Part shown: positions 25,060 through 37,366 of the stretch, in pieces
Numbering within the stretch: the first letter of the stretch is position 1
Layout: each line of letters starts with the position of its first letter
Assembly (NCBI GenBank): GCA_017577615.1
Contig: PKRE01000004.1
Location: 1 to 64,000, forward strand
DNA: 64,000 nucleotides
DNA from: Gammaproteobacteria bacterium
GTDB taxonomy: Bacteria; Pseudomonadota; Gammaproteobacteria; Steroidobacterales; Steroidobacteraceae
Direction: 5' to 3'
The notes under the pieces: model-generated
The model's input: the letters and a program-made list of their open reading frames with translations, nothing else
The model's database searches: none
Told to the model about the DNA's origin: nothing
Made by a program: the position numbers and the translations under genes

Positions 25060-25786
25060 CGGGCGGCGGCGCGAGCGTGGCGATGCAGTAGCGCCTGCCG
25101 CCATGCGCCTCAGGTGCGTAATAGGGCGCTTTGCCGACGAGCTCGAATTCGACCGGGTGAGCGAAATTCGGCCCATCGTATACGAATGTATGGAACTCGC
25201 CGTTCTCTCCGCACACATCGACGCTTCTCGGCAGGTCTGCGAGGAAGGAGGCGTCGTACTCGCGGCCGCAGAACTCGTCGGGTAGATACTCGGAATCGAC
25301 GCAGACGACGATGCTGCGAAAGCCGAGCTCGATCGCTTCGCGTGCGAGTGTCGCCCGATTGCGTTGCCACAGAGGTAGCACTGCCCTCAGTCCTGCCGTG
25401 CGGCAGACGCGCTCTTCCCAGTCGCGGTGCTCCTGCAGATCGATGTCACCGAATACGATCGCGCCGTAGCCCTGCAGCTCGAGCTCGCGCAACGTCGCAG
25501 TGAACACCTGCTCGTAATTGGCCCAGCTTGCATTGCGAGTGAAGAGCTTGAGCCCAAGCGCGCTTGCTTGCCGCTCGATAAGCTGCACGGGCAGCCCGTG
25601 AGAGCGACTGCGCACTCCGTCCTCTTCGAGCATCACCAGCAAGGCACGCACGTCCCAGCCGAGCCGCTGCGCGTGCCATAGCGCGAGGCACGAATCCTTG
25701 CCGCCACTGAATGCGCAGAGAGCGCGGAGCGACGCGTGCCCTGGGCGCAGCTCGCGGGAAGCTTCAGTGAGCGTCTCGTCGATCAT
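25034..25786 (-). CDS. Dph6-type PP-loop ATPase (diphthine-ammonia ligase family)
   Basis: 250 residues from ATG 25786. CAFSGGKDSCLALWHAQRLG is the PP-loop that activates substrates as adenylates; LLVMLEEDGVRSRSHGLP and VFGDIDLQEHRDWEERVCRT are typical of the family's ATP-binding N-type domain. Eukaryotic and archaeal Dph6 amidates diphthine, but bacteria lack diphthamide, so the role here is unknown. The longer frame extending to 26446 runs antisense through uvrA and is rejected. uvrA ends 32 bp upstream on the same strand. Confidence 0.85.
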   Translation of the reverse strand: MIDETLTEASRELRPGHASLRALCAFSGGKDSCLALWHAQRLGWDVRALLVMLEEDGVRSRSHGLPVQLIERQASALGLKLFTRNASWANYEQVFTATLRELELQGYGAIVFGDIDLQEHRDWEERVCRTAGLRAVLPLWQRNRATLAREAIELGFRSIVVCVDSEYLPDEFCGREYDASFLADLPRSVDVCGENGEFHTFVYDGPNFAHPVEFELVGKAPYYAPEAHGGRRYCIATLAPPPVSAAPNAT

Positions 25787-25818
25787 CCTGCGGCGGCTCT
25801 TCTCAGGCCCTCTTGCGG

Positions 25819-28671
<2,853 letters not shown>

Positions 28672-28724
28672 GGGCCGACAGTCGTTCAGGTGGCGTGGAA
28701 CCCTCGGGCTCGACGGGACCGAAC

Positions 28725-28753
28725 ACTATAAAGTGGGCTGCCGGTGGGAGCAA
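28725..28753 (-). promoter_or_regulatory. Candidate uvrA promoter
   Basis: On the minus strand TTGCTC (complement of 28748-28753), 17-bp spacer, TATAGT (complement of 28725-28730). This places the start about 47 nt before uvrA. I saw no CTGT-N8-ACAG LexA box in 28672-28889, so SOS control of uvrA is not evident from sequence. Confidence 0.45.
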
Positions 28754-28811
28754 AAACGAGGCACGCGAGCGCTCGCTGGAGCCTTCGGACCGGCCTTGGT
28801 CGAGAAAGTCG

Positions 28812-28861
28812 GCAGATCAGGTGCATATGGACCTGCTCTGCGGGGGAGTCCGGGTTACAAT
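28812..28861 (+). promoter_or_regulatory. ssb promoter region with an imperfect palindrome
   Basis: GCAGATCAGGT (28812-28822) and ACCTGCTCTGC (28831-28841) form an 11-bp inverted repeat with one mismatch, spacer GCATATGG. TACAAT at 28856-28861 is a good -10; the matching -35 position (28833-28838) lies inside the right arm, so a protein bound to the palindrome would block the promoter. Confidence 0.45.
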
Positions 28862-28889
28862 CGGGTCCTTTCGAGGAAGGGGTCTTTTC

Positions 28890-29321
28890 ATGGCGCGCGG
28901 CGTTAACAAGGTCATTCTGATCGGCAACCTAGGGGCGGACCCAGAAACGCGCTACATGCCAAGCGGCAAGGCCGTGACGAACATCAGGGTGGCGACCAGC
29001 GAGGTCTGGAAGGATCGCCAAACGGGCGATCAGCAGGAGCGTACTGAGTGGCACACTGTCGTTCTGTTCGACAAGCTGGGCGAAATCGCCGCCGAATATC
29101 TGCGCAAGGGCTCGCAGGTTTATATTGAGGGGAGTTTGCGCACTCGCAAGTGGCAGGACAGGGACGGTAAAGATCGGTATACCACGGAGATCATCGCCCG
29201 GGAGATGCAGATGCTCGGCAGTCGCGGCAGCGGCGGCGAGCCGCGCGCACAGCGCGCTGCTCCGGTCGAGGAGCCCGCGCCAGCCCCGGATATCGAATTC
29301 GACGATGACATTCCGTTCTGA
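28890..29321 (+). CDS. ssb: Single-stranded DNA-binding protein
   Basis: 143 residues from ATG 28890 with GAGGAAGGGG upstream. OB-fold NKVILIGNLGADPETRYMPS, then VTNIRVATSEVWKDRQTGDQ and EWHTVVLFDKLGEIAAEYLR. A short Gly/Ala/Pro linker leads to the acidic tip DIEFDDDIPF that recruits repair and replication partners. Frames starting upstream at 28695 have no family support. miaB follows. Confidence 0.98.
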   Translation: MARGVNKVILIGNLGADPETRYMPSGKAVTNIRVATSEVWKDRQTGDQQERTEWHTVVLFDKLGEIAAEYLRKGSQVYIEGSLRTRKWQDRDGKDRYTTEIIAREMQMLGSRGSGGEPRAQRAAPVEEPAPAPDIEFDDDIPF

Positions 29322-29413
29322 CGCGTCACCCGCCGTGGGACAAGCCTGCTCGAGGCGGGGCTAGCGCCTCTTGCCATCCCCGTGCTCTTACCCCATTTTA
29401 GGCACCTACGATC

Positions 29414-30790
29414 ATGCCTCGCGTCTACATACGAACGTTCGGCTGTCAGATGAACGAGTACGATTCCGCCAAGATGGTGGACGTGCTGCGTGAGACGGCC
29501 GGCTACGAGCTCACGAACGATCCGGCCGAAGCCGACCTCCTGCTGCTCAACACGTGCTCTGTGCGCGAGAAGGCACAGGAGAAGGTCTTCTCGCAACTCG
29601 GCGGCTGGAAGCAGCTCAAGAAGACCAAGCCACACGTGCTGATCGGCGTAGGCGGGTGTGTGGCGAGCCAGGAAGGCGAGGGCATCACGCAGCGGGCGCC
29701 GTACGTCGACCTGGTGTTCGGGCCGCAGACTCTGCATCGACTCCCGGAGATGATCGAGGAGGTCAAGCGCAAGGGTCGAGCGGTCATCGACGTCAGCTTT
29801 CCAGAGATCGAGAAGTTCGATTCCCTGCCGGCGCCGCGCGCCGAAGGAGCCACGGCGTTCGTGTCGATCATGGAGGGGTGCAGCAAGTACTGCACGTTCT
29901 GCGTCGTTCCGTACACGCGCGGCGATGAGATCAGCCGCCCGTTCGAGGACGTCATGAGCGAGATTCGTGCGCTCGCCGCACAAGGCGTGCGTGAAGTGAA
30001 TCTGCTCGGCCAGAACGTCAATGCTTACCGCGGGCCCATGGACGATGGCACGCTGTGCGATCTTGCGACACTGATCTACTACGTGGCCGAAGTCGATGGC
30101 ATCGAGCGTATCCGTTTCACGACCTCACATCCGGTGGAGTTCAACGACGCTCTGATCGAGGCTTATCGCGACGTCCCGAAGCTCGCGAACTATCTGCATC
30201 TGCCGGTGCAGTCCGGCTCGGACAGGATTCTCGCTGCGATGAAGCGTGGCTACACTGTGCTTGAATACAAGCAAAAGATCCGCAAGCTCAGAGCGGTGCG
30301 GCCGGATATCAGCATCTCGTCGGACTTCATCGTCGGCTTTCCGGGGGAGACCGCACACGACTTCGAGCAGACGATGAACTTGATCGCTGAAGTCGGTTTC
30401 GATCAGTCCTTCAGCTTCATCTATAGCCGTCGTCCGGGAACCCCTGCTGCATCGCTGCCGGACGATGTCCCGTACGAAGAGAAGCAACGGCGGCTCGCGC
30501 TCTTGCAGGCACGCATCAATCAACAAGCGATGGCCATCAGCGAAAGGATGGTGGGCACGGTGCAGCGTGTGCTGGTTGAACGTCCTTCGAAGAAGAATCC
30601 GCGCCAGTTGGCGGGCCGCACCGAGAACATGCGGTGGGTGAACTTTGACGGGCCGGAGACGTTGCTCAACCAATTTGTCGATGTGCTGATCACCGAGGCG
30701 CTGCCCAACTCGTTGCGCGGCAGGTTGTTGGAGAACGGTGCTCGCCGACAGGAGCTGGAAGGGTCTCCAATCACGGCGAGCGTAGGTTGA
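29414..30790 (+). CDS. miaB: tRNA-2-methylthio-N6-dimethylallyladenosine synthase MiaB
   Basis: 458 residues. Cys11, Cys48 and Cys82 hold the auxiliary cluster; Cys156, Cys160 and Cys163 in EGCSKYCTFC hold the radical-SAM cluster. A C-terminal TRAM domain carries VGTVQRVLVERPSKKNP. It methylthiolates i6A37 in tRNAs reading UNN codons. It is the first gene of the conserved run miaB-ybeZ-ybeY-corC-lnt. Confidence 0.98.
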   Translation: MPRVYIRTFGCQMNEYDSAKMVDVLRETAGYELTNDPAEADLLLLNTCSVREKAQEKVFSQLGGWKQLKKTKPHVLIGVGGCVASQEGEGITQRAPYVDLVFGPQTLHRLPEMIEEVKRKGRAVIDVSFPEIEKFDSLPAPRAEGATAFVSIMEGCSKYCTFCVVPYTRGDEISRPFEDVMSEIRALAAQGVREVNLLGQNVNAYRGPMDDGTLCDLATLIYYVAEVDGIERIRFTTSHPVEFNDALIEAYRDVPKLANYLHLPVQSGSDRILAAMKRGYTVLEYKQKIRKLRAVRPDISISSDFIVGFPGETAHDFEQTMNLIAEVGFDQSFSFIYSRRPGTPAASLPDDVPYEEKQRRLALLQARINQQAMAISERMVGTVQRVLVERPSKKNPRQLAGRTENMRWVNFDGPETLLNQFVDVLITEALPNSLRGRLLENGARRQELEGSPITASVG

Positions 30791-30938
30791 ACGTTGTGCG
30801 AACTCGGCGCTTGATATCACCCATCCCCACGTCCATATCGCCTTGCGTGTTTTTCCAAGGTTTGCGGTGCGCTCCAAGAGAAGGAGGGCAGGCTATTTTG
30901 TCTCTTGTTGATTTGCAGCTCCCATCCCACGGTCACTC

Positions 30939-31955
30939 ATGAGCGTTCCTCTCGCGACTCGCGATCTCGCATTCGAGCCAGTGGACAATGCACGGCTGGC
31001 CAACTTCGTCGGGCCGATGGATGAAAACCTGCGACACGTGGAGAGGCGCCTGAACGTTCAGGTGCGCCGCCGCGGTGCATGGATGGAAGTCTCCGGATCG
31101 CCGGAAGCGACCATCGCAGCAGAGCAGGTGCTCCGGCGTTTGTTCGAGCTGTCGGGTAGCGAACCGTTGACGCCGGATCGTGTGCACCTTGCGGTGCAGG
31201 AGGCAGGTATGACGGCAGCCGCGATGGTGACGCGCGCACCGGAGGAGGTGCTCATCCACACACACCGCGGCGCCATCCGTGGCCGGGGACCGAATCAGAA
31301 GCAGTACCTGCACAACATTCGTACGCACGATCTCACCTTCGGCATCGGCCCGGCGGGGACGGGCAAGACCTATCTGGCAGTCGCTTGTGCCGTCGAGGCC
31401 CTGCAGACCGACCGAGTGCGGCGCATCGTGCTCGTGCGCCCAGCCGTGGAGGCGGGCGAGCGACTTGGGTTTCTGCCCGGAGACATCGGACAGAAGGTCG
31501 ATCCGTATCTGCGGCCGATGTACGACGCCCTCTACGACATGATGGGTTTCGATCGCGTTGCGCGTGCCATCGAGCGACAGGTGATCGAGATCGCACCGCT
31601 CGCGTTCATGCGCGGCCGCTCTTTGAACGACGCTTTCATCATCCTGGACGAGGGGCAGAACACGTCGGTCGAGCAGATGAAGATGTTCTTGACCCGCATC
31701 GGCTTCGGCTCGAAGGCCGTTGTCACGGGAGACGTGACGCAGACCGACCTGCCGAAGAATCAGATGTCCGGGCTCAAGCATGTGATCAAGATTCTCCAAG
31801 GCGTGGAGAACGTGGCATTCACTTTCTTCACGTCGAAGGACGTCGTGCGCCATCCGCTCGTGCAGCGCATCGTCGAAGCCTACGAGCGTCATCAAGCGCC
31901 TGCGCGCAGGAAGGACGCGACGGCTCGCGAGAGCGAGTCTCACGAGGGCGAGTGA
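30939..31955 (+). CDS. ybeZ: PhoH-like ATPase YbeZ
   Basis: 338 residues. The KH-like N-terminus is followed by the ATPase with Walker A FGIGPAGTGKTYLAVACAVE, LVRPAVEAGERLGFLPGDIG and Walker B FIILDEGQNTSVEQMKMFLT. The C-terminus is charged and variable. YbeZ partners YbeY in ribosome quality control and RNA processing. The 148-bp gap before it has no clear promoter that I could score. Confidence 0.97.
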   Translation: MSVPLATRDLAFEPVDNARLANFVGPMDENLRHVERRLNVQVRRRGAWMEVSGSPEATIAAEQVLRRLFELSGSEPLTPDRVHLAVQEAGMTAAAMVTRAPEEVLIHTHRGAIRGRGPNQKQYLHNIRTHDLTFGIGPAGTGKTYLAVACAVEALQTDRVRRIVLVRPAVEAGERLGFLPGDIGQKVDPYLRPMYDALYDMMGFDRVARAIERQVIEIAPLAFMRGRSLNDAFIILDEGQNTSVEQMKMFLTRIGFGSKAVVTGDVTQTDLPKNQMSGLKHVIKILQGVENVAFTFFTSKDVVRHPLVQRIVEAYERHQAPARRKDATARESESHEGE

Positions 31956-31958
31956 GCT

Positions 31959-32567
31959 TTGGCGAAGCGAGCGCGGACGAAGCGCGCGGGGACAGCAACG
32001 GCGCGGACAACCACGGTGGACCGCAGCAATGGTCGCAGACCGCTCGTCGTGACGGTGCAGATTGCAACCAGTCGGCGTGGAGTTCCTCATGCGCGTCGGC
32101 TCGCAGCGTGGGCAGAAGCCGCGTTTGCGGCGGCGCAAAGCGGTTTGAGCGTCGTGCGGCACCCGCTCTCTTTGACGATCCGTATTGTCGGCAGCGCCGA
32201 AAGCCGGAAACTGAATCGAATATGGCGCGGCAAGGACAAGCCGACGAACGTCCTATCGTTTCCCGCTCTAGATGCGGCGTGCGACGACGGCGCTTTCCCT
32301 GCGCCTGTGCCGCGCCGAGGCTCATCGCTCGTCGAAGTGCCGCTTGGCGACTTGGCGATCTGTGCGCCTGTAGTCAATCGCGAGGCACGGCTGCAGCGCA
32401 AAGAGCCGAGCGCTCACTGGGCGCACATGGTCGTGCATGGTGTGCTGCACCTTTTGGGGTACGATCACGAAAGCGATGAGGATGCCGAGCAAATGGAAGC
32501 GCTCGAGATCCGCATTCTGGCTCGCATGGGCATCGGCAATCCATATGTCGAGACATTGGCCGCATGA
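31959..32567 (+). CDS. ybeY: Endoribonuclease YbeY (rRNA maturation factor)
   Basis: The zinc-site motif HMVVHGVLHLLGYDHESDED (H3-type) and NRIWRGKDKPTNVLSFPA identify YbeY, which processes 16S rRNA 3' ends. The N-terminus is uncertain: TTG 31959, three bases after ybeZ, gives 202 residues with a basic Arg/Thr extension; GTG 32016 gives about 183 residues, closer to typical length. The insertion DDGAFPAPVPRRGSSLVEV is longer than in E. coli. Confidence 0.93.
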   Translation: MAKRARTKRAGTATARTTTVDRSNGRRPLVVTVQIATSRRGVPHARRLAAWAEAAFAAAQSGLSVVRHPLSLTIRIVGSAESRKLNRIWRGKDKPTNVLSFPALDAACDDGAFPAPVPRRGSSLVEVPLGDLAICAPVVNREARLQRKEPSAHWAHMVVHGVLHLLGYDHESDEDAEQMEALEIRILARMGIGNPYVETLAA

Positions 32568-32605
32568 GGCGAGCCGCCCTGCACTTGCATTGATTGATCT
32601 TGGTT

Positions 32606-33457
32606 ATGCCTGAGGACAACGGTTCTTCTGGAAGGTGGTTCAAACGTCTTACCGAGACCTTCAGCGGCGAGCCGAAGGACTTGGAAGATCTCTCCGAAAT
32701 CATCGTTCACGCTCGGGAACGAGGCATCATCAACGAAGATACGTCGGAGATGCTGGAAGGCGTGCTGCGCATTGCCGAGCTGCAGGTACGCGACATCATG
32801 GTTCCGCGCTCCCAGATGGTGGTCGTGGAACGCGACGATGCGCCGGAGGACATTTTGCCGCTGGTCATCGAGTCGGGTCATTCGCGTTTTCCAGTGATCG
32901 GGGATGATCGCGATGAGGTCGTGGGCATCTTGCTAGCGAAGGACTTGCTGAGGTATTTCGCCGAGGGCAGCAAGGGAAGCTTCGACATCAAGGAGTGTCT
33001 ACGCCCTGCAGCCTTCATCCCCGAGAGCAAGCGTTTGAACGTGCTGCTGAAGGAGTTTCGCGTGAGCCATCAGCACATGGCGATCGTGGTGGACGAGTAT
33101 GGCGGTGTCTCGGGTCTCGTGACGATCGAAGACGTGCTCGAGGAGATCGTCGGTGACATCGGTGATGAATACGACATCGATGAAGATCTCGACATCCGCC
33201 GCGAGGGCGAGCGTCAGTTCACGGTCAGAGGCCAGACGCGCATCTCCGAGTTCAACGAGTATTTCGGCACCGACTTCAGCGACGAGGAGTTCGACACGAT
33301 CGGCGGTCTCGCAACACACTTTCTGGGTCGGCTGCCTCGGCGCGGTGAGACGTTCGTCATGGACGGCCTCGAGTTTCGGGTGCTCCGAGCCGATCGCAGG
33401 CGCCTCGATACGCTGCGCGTGATCACCCCACACGACATCGTGCGGGAAGAGCACTGA
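32606..33457 (+). CDS. corC: CorC/YbeX family CBS-domain protein
   Basis: 283 residues from ATG 32606. Two CBS domains (VRDIMVPRSQMVVVERDDAP; RVSHQHMAIVVDEYGGVSGL) and the CorC_HlyC domain LATHFLGRLPRRGETFVMDG. E. coli YbeX is linked to Mg/Co efflux and to ribosome function. It sits 38 bp after ybeY, before lnt, as in E. coli. No transmembrane segment. Confidence 0.95.
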   Translation: MPEDNGSSGRWFKRLTETFSGEPKDLEDLSEIIVHARERGIINEDTSEMLEGVLRIAELQVRDIMVPRSQMVVVERDDAPEDILPLVIESGHSRFPVIGDDRDEVVGILLAKDLLRYFAEGSKGSFDIKECLRPAAFIPESKRLNVLLKEFRVSHQHMAIVVDEYGGVSGLVTIEDVLEEIVGDIGDEYDIDEDLDIRREGERQFTVRGQTRISEFNEYFGTDFSDEEFDTIGGLATHFLGRLPRRGETFVMDGLEFRVLRADRRRLDTLRVITPHDIVREEH

Positions 33458-33497
33458 AGTCAGGCGGCGTGCTGATGTAATCGAGCGACGGATTCCG

Positions 33498-35123
33498 ATG
33501 CATCGTCTGCCGCCGTTCGGTTCCTTGCTGCCTCACGTGCGTCCTTTCTTCGTCTCGCGGACGGCAATATGGCTTGCGGCTCCCGTGGGTGCGTCGCTGT
33601 CGCTTGCATTTGCACCCTTCGACGCGTGGCCGATTGCGATCGCGGCGATGGCCTGGCTATTCCTTGGCTGGCATTTCTCCGTTCCTCGGCGCGCGGCCAA
33701 GATCGGTTTCCTGTTCACATCGGGCACGTACGTCGCGGGCACGTACTGGCTCTACCACAGCATTTACGAGATCGGCAAAGCGCCGCTGCCTTTGACGTTG
33801 TTCGTCATGGCAGCGCTGGTGGCCATCATGGCCGGTTACACTGCCGCGGTCGGCTACGGCATCGCGCGTTGGTGCACGACAGCGAGCTCTAGCGATACGC
33901 GCGCTGCGCGAGCGGAAGCTCGCGATTGGCCGACAGCATTGCAGCTGCTGCTCGTCATGCCTGCCGCATGGGTGCTGCTGGAGTGGTTTCGCGGCTGGTT
34001 CCTCAGCGGCTTTCCTTGGCTCGCGCTCGGCTATACGCATCTGGACACCCCGCTGTCGGGATGGGCGCCGGTGGGCGGCGTCTACACGGTGAGCTTTGCC
34101 GTTGCAATGTGTGCCGGTGCGCTGGCGGCGCTCGTGCGGTGTGCGGGAAGGATTCGTCTCGTTGCAGTGGCTGCGGTGGCCGCGGTTTGGGCCGTTGCAT
34201 TCGCGCTTTCGCAGCGGGCGTGGACTGAGCCGACGGGTCGCAGCGTCTCGGTGGCGGTCGTGCAAGGTGCCGTGCGCCAAGAGATGAAATGGAGCCCGGA
34301 GCAGCGACAGAGAACGATCGACTTATACAGGAATCTGACCGAGCCGCATTTTGGCGTCGACCTGATCGTGTGGCCCGAAGCGGCGTTACCGGCCCTTGCC
34401 CACGAGGTCATGCACGTGCTGCAGGAGCAATGGGCGAAGGCGCGGGCACGCGGCTCGGATCTGGTGATCGGACAGATTCGCTACGACTTCGAATCCGATG
34501 TCTATCACAACGCGGTGCTTGCGTTGAGCGACGAAGCGCAATGGTATTCGAAGCGAAGGCTCGTGCCGTTCAGTGAGTTTTTCCCAGTACCCGATTGGGT
34601 CAAGGAATGGCTTCGCGGGATGGAGCTGCCCTATAGCGGCTTCGAGGCAGGCGCACAGGATCAACCAGCGCTCGTTGCCGCGGGCGAGAAGCTCGGTATC
34701 ACAATCTGCTACGAGGATGCCTATGCATCCGACCAGCTGGCCGTGCTGCGCGAGGCAACGATGCTGGTGAATGTCACAAACGATGCTTGGTTCGGCGATT
34801 CGACTGCCGCCCACCAACATCTTCAGATCAGCCGTATGCGCGCGTTGGAGGCAGGGCGCCCGCTGGTACGGGCTGCCAACGACGGGATTTCCGCCATCAT
34901 CAGCGCCGACGCGAAGATCCAGAATGCACTCCCTCGCTTCGAGCCAGGTGTGCTGGTCGCTAGGATCGAGCCACGTCAGGGCCTTACGCCGTATGCACGC
35001 GTCGGCAACACGCCGCTCATCCTCCTCTGCACCATCATCGTTGGCGCAGCCAGCGCACATCGGGCCATAGCCAGCCGTCGGCGTCGAGCGACGATGAAAG
35101 CGCGCGCCGCTCAACACGTCTGA
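33498..35123 (+). CDS. lnt: Apolipoprotein N-acyltransferase
   Basis: 541 residues: six to eight N-terminal membrane helices, then a nitrilase-like domain. The Glu-Lys-Cys triad is in DLIVWPEAALP, WYSKRRLVPFSEFFPVPDW and GITICYEDAYASDQ. It adds the third acyl chain to lipoproteins at the inner membrane outer leaflet. The start at 33498 gives a long N-terminal segment (MHRLPPFGSLLPHVRPF) before TM1. Confidence 0.97.
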   Translation: MHRLPPFGSLLPHVRPFFVSRTAIWLAAPVGASLSLAFAPFDAWPIAIAAMAWLFLGWHFSVPRRAAKIGFLFTSGTYVAGTYWLYHSIYEIGKAPLPLTLFVMAALVAIMAGYTAAVGYGIARWCTTASSSDTRAARAEARDWPTALQLLLVMPAAWVLLEWFRGWFLSGFPWLALGYTHLDTPLSGWAPVGGVYTVSFAVAMCAGALAALVRCAGRIRLVAVAAVAAVWAVAFALSQRAWTEPTGRSVSVAVVQGAVRQEMKWSPEQRQRTIDLYRNLTEPHFGVDLIVWPEAALPALAHEVMHVLQEQWAKARARGSDLVIGQIRYDFESDVYHNAVLALSDEAQWYSKRRLVPFSEFFPVPDWVKEWLRGMELPYSGFEAGAQDQPALVAAGEKLGITICYEDAYASDQLAVLREATMLVNVTNDAWFGDSTAAHQHLQISRMRALEAGRPLVRAANDGISAIISADAKIQNALPRFEPGVLVARIEPRQGLTPYARVGNTPLILLCTIIVGAASAHRAIASRRRRATMKARAAQHV

Positions 35124-35268
35124 GGCAGCGAGCGCACGTGTCGTGGCGCGCGGCTATCGGCGCAGCGCAGCTTTCTTTATCATGCCGGCCTGAGCCCGGC
35201 CCGAACACAACAAAAATGTGCTTCTCCGGCCCGTATACCGCTTTTGGTCTGCCCGTCGCACGTGCGCA

Positions 35269-36051
35269 ATGGAAAATCTGCTGCAAGTCGTTCTGCTCGG
35301 CATCATCGAAGGGATCACGGAGTTCCTGCCTATCTCGAGCACGGGGCACCTTCTCATCGCACAGCACTGGCTGGGGCGCCGTTCCGACTTGTTCACCGTT
35401 GCGATTCAGGCCGGTGCGATCTTGGCGGTGGTCATCATCTACTGGCGACGGCTGTGGGGGATGACGATTCACTTCGCACAAGCGGAGAATCGCGACTACC
35501 TATACAAGCTGACGGCGGCGTTCGTGATCACGGTCATCGGCGGGTTCGTCGCCAAGCAGCTCGGCCTTGAGCTTCCAGAAACCGTGGCGCCTGTGGCGTG
35601 GGCGCTCATCATCGGTGGGTTGATCATCTTTGCCGTGGAAGCCTACGCCTCGCGTCAGCCGGAGCGCGTCACGCTGACGTGGAAAGTGGCGTTCTGGGTA
35701 GGCATCGGTCAGATCGTCGCTGCCGTGTTCCCGGGCACGTCTCGCTCGGCTGCGACGATCTTTGCGGCCATGCTGGCGGGAATGACCTCGCGTCCCGCCG
35801 CCGCCGAGTTCGCGTTCATCGTCGGGATCCCGACGATGTTCGCGGCGACCGCCTACGAAGTGCTGGATCTCTACGCTGACGGCAGGATCGGCGAGGAGAA
35901 TTGGACCGAGCTCGGAATCGGATTCGTCGTCTCAGCCATTGTTGCATTCATAGCCGTCAAGTGGCTGTTGCGATACATCCAGACGCATCGTTTCACGCCT
36001 TTCGCTTGGTACCGACTGGCATTGGGTGCCGCGTTGCTCGCACTGCTGTGA
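35269..36051 (+). CDS. uppP: Undecaprenyl-diphosphatase
   Basis: 260 residues from ATG 35269: MENLLQVVLLGIIEGITEFL, PISSTGHLLIAQ and PGTSRSAATIFAAMLAGMTS carry the catalytic residues (E-x3-E and PGxSRS). The membrane enzyme recycles undecaprenyl-PP for peptidoglycan. An upstream in-frame extension to 35218 is unsupported. 13 bp before the next gene. Confidence 0.97.
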   Translation: MENLLQVVLLGIIEGITEFLPISSTGHLLIAQHWLGRRSDLFTVAIQAGAILAVVIIYWRRLWGMTIHFAQAENRDYLYKLTAAFVITVIGGFVAKQLGLELPETVAPVAWALIIGGLIIFAVEAYASRQPERVTLTWKVAFWVGIGQIVAAVFPGTSRSAATIFAAMLAGMTSRPAAAEFAFIVGIPTMFAATAYEVLDLYADGRIGEENWTELGIGFVVSAIVAFIAVKWLLRYIQTHRFTPFAWYRLALGAALLALL

Positions 36052-36064
36052 GGGTTTGCGCGCG

Positions 36065-37366
36065 ATGAGCCAAATCGACTCGCGCCTCGCGAATCGGATA
36101 TTGATCGGCCTGGGCGTCGGGGCGCTCGCAGGCTCACTCGTGTTGCTCATGGGCGCATTCGCACCGGGCCTCGTGAAGCTCGCGCGTGAGCTTTCGACCG
36201 CCGTGCTCGATCCGTTCGGGCAGATTTTCCTGCGAATGCTCTTCTTCGTCGTGATCCCGTTGATCTTTGCGTCTTTGGTCATCGGGGTCGTGCAGCTCGG
36301 CCGGTTGTCCGATCTCGGACCCCTTGCTGGGAAGACCTTTTCCTTGTTTGCGCTGAATATGATCATCGGCGTCGCGCTCGGGCTGCTGATGATGAACATC
36401 TTGGAGCCGGGCGCGCAGCTCGATGCGCAGACACAGGCGAGGCTCACCGCAGAGTACGGAAGCGCGGCCGAGAGCTACGTGCAAAGGCGCGGCGAGCAGC
36501 CGGCGATGAGCTTCGCGCTGCTCGTGGACATGCTCATGCCGCGAAACTTGCTGGGTGCGTTCGTGGGGAACGATCGCAACATCCTCGGCGAGGTGCTGCC
36601 GCTGATCCTGTTTGCCCTGCTGGTCGGCGCTGCGGGGACACAGCTCGCGCCAGAGCGCCGCGAGAGCCTGCAACGCGCGATGGAGACCGTCGCGGAGCTC
36701 ATGACCCGCATCGTGCACTTCGCGTTGCGCCTGGCGCCTTACGCAGTGCCGGCATTGATATTCAGCGTCATCGTCAAGGCGGGATTCGAGATTTTGATCG
36801 CGCTGGGTCTGTTCGTGCTCGGCTGTCTCGCCGTGATGGCGTTGCATTTGTTCGGAACGTTCTCGGCGTGGCTCAAGCTCGGGACGCGGCGCAAGCCCCG
36901 TGACTTCTTCAAGGCCGTCGCACCTGTGCTGGTCACCGCCTTCTCGACGAGCTCAAGTAGCGCAACGCTGCCCGCCTCGATTGCGACTGCGCGCGAATCG
37001 CTCGGAGTGCGTTCGAGCGTCGCCGGCTTCGTTCTGCCGCTCGGCGCGACGATGAACATGAGCGGCACAGCGCTCTACGAAGGCTGCGTGGTGCTGTTCG
37101 TTGCGCAGGTGTTCGGCGTGGACCTGAGCCTCACGCAACAACTGACCCTGCTGACGCTCTCGGTCCTGAGCGCAGTGGCAGTTGCAGGCATTCCGGGCGG
37201 GTCGTTACCGCTCATAGCGGGGTTGTTGATGACGTTCGGCATCCCGCCCGAGGGCATCGGCATCGTCCTGGGCGCCGACCGCATACTCGACATGGCTCGC
37301 ACGGTCGTGAACGTAGGCGCCGACCTCGTGACCGCGGTCGTCATCGAAGATCGTACGCGCACCTAG
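36065..37366 (+). CDS. Dicarboxylate/amino acid:cation symporter (DAACS family)
   Basis: 433 residues, about eight to ten membrane helices. The HP1 serine-rich loop FSTSSSSATLPASIATARES and the HP2/TM7 segment LPLGATMNMSGTALYEG (with NMSGT) mark the glutamate/dicarboxylate symporters; GADRILDMARTVVNVGADL is TM8. It imports glutamate, aspartate or C4-dicarboxylates with H or Na. GltP or DctA cannot be separated by eye. Confidence 0.93.
   Translation: MSQIDSRLANRILIGLGVGALAGSLVLLMGAFAPGLVKLARELSTAVLDPFGQIFLRMLFFVVIPLIFASLVIGVVQLGRLSDLGPLAGKTFSLFALNMIIGVALGLLMMNILEPGAQLDAQTQARLTAEYGSAAESYVQRRGEQPAMSFALLVDMLMPRNLLGAFVGNDRNILGEVLPLILFALLVGAAGTQLAPERRESLQRAMETVAELMTRIVHFALRLAPYAVPALIFSVIVKAGFEILIALGLFVLGCLAVMALHLFGTFSAWLKLGTRRKPRDFFKAVAPVLVTAFSTSSSSATLPASIATARESLGVRSSVAGFVLPLGATMNMSGTALYEGCVVLFVAQVFGVDLSLTQQLTLLTLSVLSAVAVAGIPGGSLPLIAGLLMTFGIPPEGIGIVLGADRILDMARTVVNVGADLVTAVVIEDRTRT

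Noticed and set aside
30933..32162. 409-codon minus-strand ORF
   Set aside because: Antisense to ybeZ and ybeY.
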